From CAVQLX01 sp963811605 (lineage in GTDB: Bacteria > Desulfobacterota > Binatia > DP-6), in NCBI GenBank assembly GCA_963811605.1, contig CAWESA010000001.1, forward strand, positions 1 through 64,000: a DNA stretch of 64,000 bases, in the 5' to 3' direction. The stretch's first letter is position 1. Each line of letters starts with the position of its first letter. The notes under the pieces are model-generated. The model saw only the letters and a program-made list of their open reading frames with translations, did no database searches and was not told where the DNA came from. Position numbers and translations under genes: made by a program. Below, piece after piece: positions 9,613-17,595 of the stretch.

Positions 9613-12315
9613 ATGAAACATCCGCCGAGAATCAGGTCGCTATTCGTGCCTGCCGCGCTCGCTGCCGCGGCCGTCCTCGCGGTGCCGGCTGGAGACCAGG
9701 CGCCGGGAAATCCCGTCGCGTGGGCGCAGGTGTCGAGCTGCGGGAACGCGATCCTGGAGCCGGGCGAGGCGTGCGATCCACCGGGGAGCATCAGCTGTCC
9801 GTCGGGCTCGCCCGCCGATGCCTTCCTGCCCTGCAACGCCGACTGCACGTGCCCGGCGCTGCTCGATCACTTCCAGTGCTATGAAGTGAAGCCCGGCCAC
9901 TTCTCCAACCGCTCCGCCACCCTGCAGGACCAGTTCGGAACGACGACCGTGGAGGTGCGCGCTCCGCGCGCGCTCTGCAACCCGACGAGCAAGAACAACG
10001 AAGGCATCAACGACGTCACGGACCACCTCACCGCCCACAAGCTGAAGGCGCCGAAATTCACGAAGCGCGTGAACCAGACGGTCGTGGACCAGTTCGGGAC
10101 GCTCCTGCTCGACGTGAAACGTCCCGACTCCTTGCTGGTGCCCACCAGCAAGGACGGCGTAGCGCAGCAGCCGCCGCTCGACCACTTCCAGTGCTACAAG
10201 GTCAAGCGGTCGGCCGGAGCGCCGAAGTTCCAGAAGCGCTCCGTGACGGTGGCGAACCAGTTCGAGAGCACCACCGTGGAGCTGACGAGGCCCCAGCGAC
10301 TGTGCGCGCCCGTCAACAAGAACGGCGAAGATCCGACGGCCCCGAGCCACCCTGACCACCTGCTCTGCTACAAGACCCGGGGCGGCAGGTTCGGCCAGCA
10401 GACCCACACGATCGCGGAGCAGTTTGCGACGGAGAGCGTCCTGGTGACCAGGCGCCAGGAACTCTGCGTGCCGGCGCTGAAGAACCCCGGCCAGACGACG
10501 ACGACGTCGACTACCACCCCCACGACGTCGACCACCACCCCCACGACATCGACCACGACCTCCACCACGACGTCGAGCACGACCAGCACGACCGGTGCGA
10601 CTACGACGACCACGACGAGCACGACGACCACGACCCAGCCGCTGTGTGGCAACGGCGTGGTCGACCCGGGCGAGGAGTGCGATCTCAGTTCGCCGAGCGG
10701 CGCGCTGCTGTGCCCGCCGGGCGAGGAGTGCACGGCGGCATGCACGTGCGAGACCACCACCACGACCACGACGAGCACGACGACGTCCACGACTCAGCCG
10801 CTGTGTGGCAACGGCGTGGTCGACCCGGGCGAGGAGTGCGATCTCAGTTCGCCGAGCGGCGCGCTGCTGTGCCCGCCGGGCGAGGAGTGCACGGTGGCAT
10901 GCACGTGCGAGCCCACCACGACCACCACCGTCCCCACGACTACCAGCACCACGACCACCACCACCGTCCCCACGACTACCAGCACCACGACCACCACCGT
11001 CCCCACGACTACCAGCACCACGACCACCACCGTCCCCACGACTACCAGCACCACGACCACCACCGTGCCCACGACTACCAGCACCACGACCACCACCACC
11101 GTCCCCACGACTACCAGCACCACGACCACCACCGTCCCCACGACTACCAGCACCACGACCACCACCGTCCCCACGACTACCAGCACCACGACCACCACCG
11201 TGCCCACGACTACCAGCACCACGACCACCACCGTGCCCACGACTACCAGCACCACGACCACCACCGTGCCCACGACGAGCACGACGACGACGACCACGAC
11301 CACGACGACCACGACCACGACGACCACCATCCCCTCGCCGACAATCCTCGACTTCACCACGGGCACTCCGGGCGGCACCTGCGGCAACATCCAGGACGGC
11401 TCGGCCGCCGTGATCCGGAACCTGACCTGCGGCGGACTCAACATCGGCGGTGGCGGCTCCATCGTCCCCGAGGGACCGACGCCGGACGGCTCCGTCAGCC
11501 GGTTCTCGCTCAGTTGCGCCGGCTCGAGTTGCACGGTCGGTCCGACCGCCGTCGTTCCCGCGGTCAACACCGCCACGCCCGACTGCACCACCACGGGCTG
11601 CAACTTCGGCACGCCGCTCCCGATCCCGAATCCTGCCATCCCCACCATCACCACCTGCGTGCACAACACCTGGGCGTCGCCGGCGAGCGGCACCCTCGAC
11701 CTCGCCACCGGCGCCTCCACGACGAGCGTGCCGCTGACGTCCGACATCTACCTCACAGGCAACCTGAGTCAGCCTTGTCCGCGGTGCTCCGCCACCGGCA
11801 CGCCGAGCAGCCCCGGCACGGGCACCTGCGATCGCGGGCCCCGGGCCGGCATGGCCTGCACCACGACGAGTTCCACGGGCGTCACGCGTGACTGCCCGTC
11901 GGGTGGTGTGGGCTCTGTCGGCACACCATGTCCAGGAGGACCGGGAACCCCCAGCGGGTGTGCTGCGGACAACTGCCCCTGTACGGTGGGAGGTGGGAAC
12001 TGCTGCGACGGCTCGCACGTCGGCCCCATCTCGGTGAATCTCACGCCGCTCACCACCGGCACCGCCAGCGACACCGATCCGGGCGGCATCTTCTGCCCGG
12101 GCCAGACCGGCGCCGGCTGCTTCGGCAGCGGGGCATGTCGCACCATCACCGAGAATGGCGCGGCGGCCGGACCCATCACGCCGGGCACACCGACCAGTGC
12201 AACGCTGGCGTCGGTGTTCTGCATCGCGGCCACGGGCAACGGCCTGGTGGACGCGTCGGCTAACCTACCAGGTCCCGGCGCGATATCCCTGTCCGGCACA
12301 TTCACGGCCAACTAG
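9613..12315 (+). CDS. Secreted cysteine-repeat protein with Thr-rich linkers
   Basis: About 900 residues, unknown function, exported. ATG 9613 is preceded by GGAGG at 9603. A signal peptide (LFVPAALAAAAVLAVPAG) is followed by a Cys repeat (CGNAILEPGEACD..CNADCTC), then four related units of about 60-70 residues, each with DHFQCY or DHLLCYK, a central QFxTxxVEV strand and an LC..PTSKN-type end. Two nearly identical CGNGVVDPGEECD repeats follow, set in Thr/Ser-rich linkers. A very long linker made of eleven TTTTTVPTTTS-like units comes next, then a C-terminal domain of about 320 residues with many Cys (CDRGPRAGMACTTTSSTG; NCPCTVGGGNCCDGSH). Such Cys repeats and Thr linkers are common in myxobacterial and deltaproteobacterial surface proteins; a cell-surface or matrix role is inference. 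A candidate promoter precedes it and a terminator follows it. Confidence 0.85.
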   Translation: MKHPPRIRSLFVPAALAAAAVLAVPAGDQAPGNPVAWAQVSSCGNAILEPGEACDPPGSISCPSGSPADAFLPCNADCTCPALLDHFQCYEVKPGHFSNRSATLQDQFGTTTVEVRAPRALCNPTSKNNEGINDVTDHLTAHKLKAPKFTKRVNQTVVDQFGTLLLDVKRPDSLLVPTSKDGVAQQPPLDHFQCYKVKRSAGAPKFQKRSVTVANQFESTTVELTRPQRLCAPVNKNGEDPTAPSHPDHLLCYKTRGGRFGQQTHTIAEQFATESVLVTRRQELCVPALKNPGQTTTTSTTTPTTSTTTPTTSTTTSTTTSSTTSTTGATTTTTTSTTTTTQPLCGNGVVDPGEECDLSSPSGALLCPPGEECTAACTCETTTTTTTSTTTSTTQPLCGNGVVDPGEECDLSSPSGALLCPPGEECTVACTCEPTTTTTVPTTTSTTTTTTVPTTTSTTTTTVPTTTSTTTTTVPTTTSTTTTTVPTTTSTTTTTTVPTTTSTTTTTVPTTTSTTTTTVPTTTSTTTTTVPTTTSTTTTTVPTTTSTTTTTVPTTSTTTTTTTTTTTTTTTTIPSPTILDFTTGTPGGTCGNIQDGSAAVIRNLTCGGLNIGGGGSIVPEGPTPDGSVSRFSLSCAGSSCTVGPTAVVPAVNTATPDCTTTGCNFGTPLPIPNPAIPTITTCVHNTWASPASGTLDLATGASTTSVPLTSDIYLTGNLSQPCPRCSATGTPSSPGTGTCDRGPRAGMACTTTSSTGVTRDCPSGGVGSVGTPCPGGPGTPSGCAADNCPCTVGGGNCCDGSHVGPISVNLTPLTTGTASDTDPGGIFCPGQTGAGCFGSGACRTITENGAAAGPITPGTPTSATLASVFCIAATGNGLVDASANLPGPGAISLSGTFTAN
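10636..10911 (+). repeat. Near-perfect 117-bp duplication encoding the CGNGVVDPGEECD repeat
   Basis: 10636-10752 and 10795-10911 carry the same 117 bases with a single change (GCGGCA against GTGGCA near the end, Ala to Val). The two copies are 159 bp apart and separated by a short Thr-coding stretch. Such identity within a coding region points to a recent duplication. Confidence 0.85.
10918..11280 (+). repeat. 33-bp tandem repeat encoding TTTTTVPTTTS
   Basis: Eleven units built on ACCGTCCCCACGACTACCAG plus an ACC/ACG-rich remainder, each 33 or 36 bases, coding for Thr5-6 Val Pro Thr3 Ser. Units differ mainly by GTC or GTG for Val and by one extra Thr codon. A likely site of length change by slippage and a natural weak point for assembly. 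Confidence 0.9.
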
Positions 12316-12341
12316 CGGTCTCGCGATCCGCACGGGACCCA

Positions 12342-12378
12342 CGAAGCCCCCGGAGTCCTCCTGGACCCGGGGGCTTCG
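12342..12378 (+). terminator. Hairpin terminator after the Cys/Thr-rich gene
   Basis: A perfect 12-bp stem, CGAAGCCCCCGG pairing with CCGGGGGCTTCG, with a 13-base loop, 26 bases after the stop at 12315. No T-run follows, as is common in very GC-rich genomes. Confidence 0.65.
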
Positions 12379-12595
12379 CTTCCCGGCTGCCAAGACCCGT
12401 ATGGGTCGAATCTCCTATGGACAGCCGCCACGCGCCCGGGCGTCAATGCGGTAGGGATCGACCGACGCTTCATCCGCGCCGCGCGCGCAGGAAAAAAGGA
12501 TCTTGCGGCGGGCATCCCCTGGGGCAACCCGAGGCGCGATCTCGTGGAGGAGCGTGGCACGGTCCAGCGGGGAGGACCGTCAAGGAGGCAGCACG

Positions 12596-14731
12596 ATGAC
12601 GACGAAGCAGATGACACCCACCCGACGCAGGCTCATCGTCGCCGCGGCGCTCATCGCCCTCGGCGTATCCACGGGCTCGGCGCATGCTCTCCGGCCCATC
12701 GTGTTCGTCCACGGCGGTTCGGGCTCCGGGGCCCAGTTCGAATCGCAGGCCATGCGCTACGCCAGCAACGGCTACCCTCCGAGCCACGTCAGGGTGCACG
12801 AGTACGATTCGCTCTTCTCGATCAACACCCAGGCCGAGGTCATCGCGCGTCTCGATGTGCTCATCGACGAGCTGCTCGCCGAGACCGGCGCCGACAAGGT
12901 CGATCTCCTCGGGCATTCGCTCGGCACCGCGGTGTCGCAGGGCTACCTGAGCTCGCCGGAGCGCGCCGCCAAGATCGCCCACTACGTCAACATCGACGGC
13001 GCCCAGGCCGCCGCGCCGCCCGGGGGCGTGCCCACGCTCGCGATCTGGGGCGCCGGCAGTCCCACTCGTCAGATCGTCGGCGCGGAAAACGTATACTTCC
13101 CGAACCAGACCCACGTGCAGGTGGCCACCTCGGCGGAGTCGTTCGCGGCGCAGTACGAGTTCTTCAACGACGCGCCGCCGGCGACCACCGACATCCTGCC
13201 CGAGGTCCGCGTGCAGCTCGGCGGGCGGGCGGTGATCTTCCCGCAGAACGTCGGGGTCGACAACGCGACCTTGCAGATCTTCGAGGTTGACGGCGCGACG
13301 GGCGAGCGGCTCAGCGTGGATCCCGATGCCACCTACCTGCTGTCGAGCCCGGGCGGAGCCTTCGGGCCTTTCGAGGCCATCGGCGGACGACACTACGAGT
13401 TCGTCCTCCTGCGGGAGGGGGCCCGGCCGCACCACTTCTACCCGCAGCCGGTGGTACGGAGCGACTACCTGGTCCGCCTGCTCACGGTGGACAGCGCGAT
13501 CGCACCCGGGAACGTCATCCAGGCGAACGCGGATGCCAGCGACGCGACCAGCGGCTTCGTCCTCACCCGCTACCGCGAGTTCTGGGGTGACCAGGGGGCG
13601 AACAGCGACGTGCTGACGGTCAACGGCATCAACATCATCAGTCCGACCAACAGCCCGATCAGCAAGCGCGTGAACGCGATGTTCGTGTTCGACGACGACC
13701 TGGACGGCGTGAACGACCTCGTCACGCCGAACGCGTTCTACTTCTCGCTGCCCTTCATCACCGCGATGGACGTCTTCATCCCGGCGGCCGATCCGCCGAA
13801 CGGCGTCATCCATCTGGAGAGCACGTCCCGCGAGGGCCTGAGGGCGACGGTCAACGTGCCGAACTGGGCGTCGAGCATGCACGTCACCTCGATCATCCTT
13901 CATCCCCACGTTCAGCCCAGCGCCCTCCAGGTCCCGGCGAACAAGGATGAGCTGAAGTGCGAGGCCGGAACGTCGAAGGCGCTGGCCAAGTTCGTCAAGG
14001 CCAAGGGGAAGTGCGTCCAGAAGTGCCTGGACGGCCGGCGCAAGGTGGGCGGGCCGTACGACGAATGCCGCGCGCCGTACGCCGGCGCCACCGCCAGCTG
14101 CATCCAGGATGCGAAGAAGGGCGCCGAGACGAAGGCGCGCGCCAGCATCGCCAAGGCCTGCACGAAAGACTGCCCCGCCTGCTACGACGCCGGCGGCAAC
14201 TGTCCCGACGGCGCCGGCTTCGTGGCCGCCGCGGAAGACAACGTCGACGATGCCGGCCCGCTCGTGTACTGCCTCGAGGCCGCCGGCATGACGCCAATCA
14301 AGGCGCAGGCCAAGTGCGAGGACGGAGTCGCGAAGAGCCTGGTCAAGTTCACCGGCGCGAAGGCGAAGTGCTACGACAAGTGCGCCGGCAAGGAGTTCAA
14401 GGGGAAGATTCCCGCCGGGAGCTGCACGGCGGGAAGCCCATCGGACGCCGACACGCAAGCGTGCATCGGGAAAGCCGAGGGCAAGGCCGCGGAGGCCATC
14501 GACAAGACCTGCGAGATCTCGGGCGCGAAGCCGTCGTGCTACGGCCCCGCGCGCGACTCCGGCGCGGACTGGGCCGCGGCGGTCGAGAACCTGGTCGACG
14601 CCCAGGCGCCGCTGATCTACTGCAGCTCGGCGACGACGACCACCAGCATCACGATCGCGACGACGACGACCACGCTCTACGGCTCGCCCAGTCGTGCCTT
14701 CCTCGCCCTGCCGATGGATCTCCTCGAGTGA
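12596..14731 (+). CDS. Secreted lipase/esterase with C-terminal Cys repeats
   Basis: A 711-residue exported alpha/beta hydrolase. ATG 12596 has AAGGAGG at 12582. The signal peptide ends near STGSAHA. The lipase domain follows at once: RPIVFVHGGSGSGAQF (oxyanion loop) and DLLGHSLGTAVSQGYLSS, the GxSxG nucleophile elbow with Ser at about residue 108. About 200 residues of beta-rich sequence come next, then two copies of a Cys-rich helical unit (KCEAGTSKALAKFVKAKGKC..KCLDG and AKCEDGVAKSLVKFTGAKAK..KC), ending in a short Thr-rich tail. The hydrolysed substrate is unknown. The Cys units and Thr tail resemble parts of the secreted protein at 57068-58162, suggesting a shared surface-protein toolkit. 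It stands alone between a terminator and the aldehyde dehydrogenase gene. Confidence 0.85.
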   Translation: MTTKQMTPTRRRLIVAAALIALGVSTGSAHALRPIVFVHGGSGSGAQFESQAMRYASNGYPPSHVRVHEYDSLFSINTQAEVIARLDVLIDELLAETGADKVDLLGHSLGTAVSQGYLSSPERAAKIAHYVNIDGAQAAAPPGGVPTLAIWGAGSPTRQIVGAENVYFPNQTHVQVATSAESFAAQYEFFNDAPPATTDILPEVRVQLGGRAVIFPQNVGVDNATLQIFEVDGATGERLSVDPDATYLLSSPGGAFGPFEAIGGRHYEFVLLREGARPHHFYPQPVVRSDYLVRLLTVDSAIAPGNVIQANADASDATSGFVLTRYREFWGDQGANSDVLTVNGINIISPTNSPISKRVNAMFVFDDDLDGVNDLVTPNAFYFSLPFITAMDVFIPAADPPNGVIHLESTSREGLRATVNVPNWASSMHVTSIILHPHVQPSALQVPANKDELKCEAGTSKALAKFVKAKGKCVQKCLDGRRKVGGPYDECRAPYAGATASCIQDAKKGAETKARASIAKACTKDCPACYDAGGNCPDGAGFVAAAEDNVDDAGPLVYCLEAAGMTPIKAQAKCEDGVAKSLVKFTGAKAKCYDKCAGKEFKGKIPAGSCTAGSPSDADTQACIGKAEGKAAEAIDKTCEISGAKPSCYGPARDSGADWAAAVENLVDAQAPLIYCSSATTTTSITIATTTTTLYGSPSRAFLALPMDLLE

Positions 14732-14908
14732 GGTCGGTGGGAGACGGCACGAGGCCGCCTCGAGACGCGCGCTCCCGGGCCGCTGGTCGTCGAGGCGACG
14801 ACCCGGCCCGCCGCGGGGGGTCCGCCTGACCGCCGGGTCGCGGCCACCCTTGCGCCGACGCCCCGGGTCCGGCGAGTATCCCCCGCAGATCATCCAAGGG
14901 GGGTTCCC

Positions 14909-16345
14909 ATGGCCCAGACCGCGCAGCTGCGCCGCATCGACGTCGCCGAGAACGAGGCCCAGCGGGTCTTCAACCTGCAGCGCCAGGCGTACCTGAAGCA
15001 CCCGTACCCGACGCGCGAGGAGCGGGACGAGCACCTGCACAGGCTCGAGCGCATCCTGGTCGACAACGCGACCGACATCGCCGACGCCATCAACGCCGAC
15101 TTCGGCCACCGCGCGGTCGAGGAGTCGCTGATGGCCGAGCTGTTCACCAGCGTCGATGGCATCCGCGACGCCCGCAAGAAGTTGAAGAAATGGATGCGCC
15201 CGCAGCGCCGCCACGTCTCGGTGCTGTTCGCCACCGGCTCGAACCAGGTCATCCCGATGCCGAAGGGCGTGGTCGGCGTGATCTCGCCGTGGAACTACCC
15301 CCTCTTCCTCACCGCCGGCCCGCTCACCAGCATCCTCGCCGCGGGCAACCGCGCCATGGTGAAGATGGCCAGCAACTCCCAGCACCTCTGCCGGCTGCTC
15401 GCCGAGAAGGTGCGCGCCGCCTTCCCCGAGGACACGCTCGCCATCCTGCCCGGCGTGCCCGCCCAGGACTTCTCCACCCTGCCCTACGACCACATCATCT
15501 TCACCGGTTCGGCCAACGCCGGGCGCACCGTGATGCGCGCGGCGGCGGAGAACCTGACCCCGTGCACCCTCGAGCTGGGGGGCAAGTCGCCGACCATCAT
15601 CTGCGACGACTTCGACGTCGACGAGGCGGCGTCGCGCATCCTCTACGCCAAGTACCTGAACGCCGGACAGACCTGCCTGGCGCCCGACTACCTCTTCGTG
15701 CCCGTGGCCAAGCGCGACGCCTTCGTCGCCGCGGCGAAGCGCATCATGCCGCAGCGCTACCCGGACACCAATCAGCAGAGCTACACCTCGGTGATCGACG
15801 ACAAGTCGTACCGCCGTCTGCGCGCCACGCTCGACGACGCCCGCCGCAAGGGCGGCGAGGTGATCTCCCTTGTGCCCGGCATGGAGTGCAACGACGGGCT
15901 GCGGAAGATCCCGCCGCATCTGATCCTGGACGCCACCGACGACATGACCATCATGCAGGAGGAGATCTTCGGGCCGCTGCTGCCGGTGAAGACCTACCGA
16001 TCGCTGGACGAGGTCATCACCTACGTGAACGGCCGCGACCGCCCGCTCGGCTTCTACGTCTTCACCAACGACCAGGCCGTGCAGGACAAGCTCGTCTACT
16101 CGACCATCTCGGGCGGCGTCACGGTGAACAACTGCATGCTGCACGTGGCGCAGCACGACATGCCGTTCGGCGGCGTCGGCGCCAGCGGCATGGGCCACTA
16201 TCATGCCCACGAAGGCTTCCTCGAGTTCTCGAAGCTGCGGCCGGTCTTCAAGAACCCACGCCTGTCGCTGCTGCACATGTTCTACCCCCCGTACACCGCG
16301 CCCACCCGCCGCCTTCTCGGCCTGCTGATCAAGTACAAGCGTTGA
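14909..16345 (+). CDS. Aldehyde dehydrogenase, coniferyl-aldehyde type
   Basis: NAD(P)-dependent aldehyde dehydrogenase of 478 residues, the usual length for the coniferyl aldehyde dehydrogenase (CalB-like) branch, which lacks about 20 N-terminal residues of classic ALDHs. Visible: VVGVISPWNYPLFLTAGPL (cofactor fold), FTGSANAGRTVMRAAAENL, LELGGKSP with general-base Glu about 222, NAGQTCLAPDY with nucleophile Cys about 256, and EEIFGPLLPVKTY. It would oxidise an aromatic or medium-chain aldehyde to the acid. AAGGGGGG at about 14898 supports ATG 14909. The exact substrate is inference; the ALDH family is certain. Confidence 0.92.
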   Translation: MAQTAQLRRIDVAENEAQRVFNLQRQAYLKHPYPTREERDEHLHRLERILVDNATDIADAINADFGHRAVEESLMAELFTSVDGIRDARKKLKKWMRPQRRHVSVLFATGSNQVIPMPKGVVGVISPWNYPLFLTAGPLTSILAAGNRAMVKMASNSQHLCRLLAEKVRAAFPEDTLAILPGVPAQDFSTLPYDHIIFTGSANAGRTVMRAAAENLTPCTLELGGKSPTIICDDFDVDEAASRILYAKYLNAGQTCLAPDYLFVPVAKRDAFVAAAKRIMPQRYPDTNQQSYTSVIDDKSYRRLRATLDDARRKGGEVISLVPGMECNDGLRKIPPHLILDATDDMTIMQEEIFGPLLPVKTYRSLDEVITYVNGRDRPLGFYVFTNDQAVQDKLVYSTISGGVTVNNCMLHVAQHDMPFGGVGASGMGHYHAHEGFLEFSKLRPVFKNPRLSLLHMFYPPYTAPTRRLLGLLIKYKR

Positions 16346-16435
16346 CGACACGGCTCGGCTGGTCGTCCCGGCGGCGCCACGGCCGCCGGCGGCGGGCGGG
16401 TGACTCCTCTTGCAGTCCCCGAGCGGGGGAACTAC

Positions 16436-17032
16436 ATGGTCGGACGAGCGTCGATGCCCGATCCGCCCTCGCTTCCCTGGTGGTCCCTGGCGTGTGCCGC
16501 GTGTGCGGGGGTGGCGCTGTGGTCGCTCGCCGAGTACCTCCTGCACCGTTTTCTCGGACACGACCGCCGCACGTGGCCCAACGCGTTCGCCACGGAGCAC
16601 ACGCGCCACCACAGCGAGGGCGACTACTTCGCGCCCACCTGGAAGAAGGCGCTCGTGGCGCTCATCGCGGTGCCGATCGTGTCGCTGCTGGCAGCGCTCG
16701 TGGCCGGGATGCGGCTCGGGATCGCGTTCGGCGGCTCCTCCGTCTCGATGTACGTCCTGTACGAGTGGGTCCATCGCCGCGCGCACACACATCGCGGGCT
16801 GGGCGCCTACGGGCGCTACCTGCGGCGGCACCACTTCCACCACCATTTCGGCAACCCGCGGGCGAACCACGGCGTCACGAGCCCACTGTGGGACCTCGTG
16901 TTCGGCACCTTCGAGGCGCCCCGGCGCATCCGCGTCCCCGAGAAGCTGTGCATGCGCTGGCTGATCGATCCGCGCACGGGCGACATCTTCTCCGACCTGG
17001 CAGCCTTCTACGAGGTGCGCCGCGCGGGGTGA
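16436..17032 (+). CDS. Fatty acid hydroxylase / sterol desaturase family membrane enzyme
   Basis: About 198 residues. Two hydrophobic hairpins frame the di-iron histidine boxes: EYLLHRFLGH, TEHTRHH, WVHRRAHTH and RRHHFHHHFGNPRANHGVTS. This is the pattern of the integral-membrane fatty acid hydroxylase superfamily, which uses two irons and oxygen to hydroxylate or desaturate lipids. ATG 16436 is chosen because GGGGGA lies just upstream; an in-frame GTG at 16400 would add 12 residues. It follows the aldehyde dehydrogenase on the same strand with a 90-base gap. Substrate unknown. Confidence 0.85.
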   Translation: MVGRASMPDPPSLPWWSLACAACAGVALWSLAEYLLHRFLGHDRRTWPNAFATEHTRHHSEGDYFAPTWKKALVALIAVPIVSLLAALVAGMRLGIAFGGSSVSMYVLYEWVHRRAHTHRGLGAYGRYLRRHHFHHHFGNPRANHGVTSPLWDLVFGTFEAPRRIRVPEKLCMRWLIDPRTGDIFSDLAAFYEVRRAG

Positions 17033-17345
17033 GCGCGGGTCCCCGGCGCAGGCGGCGCGCCGAGCTGGCGACGGCGCTCGGCACGACCACCACCACGCTG
17101 CCCTGAGGCGGGCGTCCACGCTCGGAGCGGGGCCGGCAGGCACGACGACCGCACGGCGCCTTCGAGACCTTCCCGACTCCGTCAGCACGTTCACAGACTT
17201 CTGCCGACGATATCCTTCGCTCTGCGAATCGAGCGCCCTCCTCGCCGGGGCGTTGTAGGGGCACGGCGGCCGGGCGTCGGCGCCACGCCACCTTGCTTCC
17301 CTCGCGTCCAACGGCGAGCTACACGGCGGCATTGAAGCGCGGCGC
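17033..17345. other. Intergenic region, nothing recognised
   Basis: 313 bp between the hydroxylase stop and the TIR fragment start. No convincing ORF on either strand, no strong hairpin and no copy of the dispersed repeat. It probably marks the edge of the mobile island. Confidence 0.4.
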
Positions 17346-17486
17346 ATGGCGGACGTCTTCCTCAGCTACGCACGTGAGGACCGCGAGGTCGCCGTCGCGC
17401 TCGCGCAGGCGCTTCAAGCACGTGGCTGGTCCGTGTGGTGGGATCGCGAGATCTTCGCGGGCGAGGCGTTCGATCAGGCGATCGAG
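17346..17486 (+). pseudogene. TIR-domain 5' fragment cut by the dispersed repeat
   Basis: ATG 17346 begins MADVFLSYAREDREVAVALA, then GWSVWWDREIFAGEAFDQAI. This is the first 47 residues of a canonical TIR domain (FLSYA box, helix A, WWD strand, BB-loop region). The reading is cut within AIEQ by the start of repeat copy C at 17487; the catalytic Glu region and any effector are lost. It is not a copy of the TIR in the gene at 36-3140, which has a different box 1 (FISYRH). Confidence 0.85.
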
Positions 17487-17595
17487 CAGATAGCAGGTGC
17501 GGGTTCAACAGGGCGATCTGCGATCTGGCGATCTGCCGTTTCTCCCTCCCAGTTCTGCGGACGGCGCGTCGACCAGCCGGCCGCCGTTCCGTAAC
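17487..17595 (+). repeat. Dispersed repeat copy C
   Basis: 109 bp: CAGATAGCAGGT, a four-base insert (GCGG), GTTCAACAGGGCGATCTGCG, then the same tail as copy B ending in CCGCCGTTCCGTAAC. It has one copy of the block that copy B carries twice. It interrupts the TIR gene and abuts the IS110 left flank. Confidence 0.85.

Noticed and set aside
10918..11280. CRISPR-like array (regular repeats)
   Set aside because: The 33-bp units are contiguous and code for TTTTTVPTTTS within one reading frame; there are no unique spacers and no cas genes.
9640..12018. Long minus-strand ORF (792 residues, Arg/Gly-rich) opposite the Thr-rich gene
   Set aside because: It is the reverse reading of ACC/ACG repeats; low complexity, no start signal, no known motif.
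12470..17347. Very long minus-strand ORF of 1625 residues
   Set aside because: It runs antisense through four well-supported genes (lipase, aldehyde dehydrogenase, hydroxylase and flanks). An open frame opposite high-GC genes is expected.
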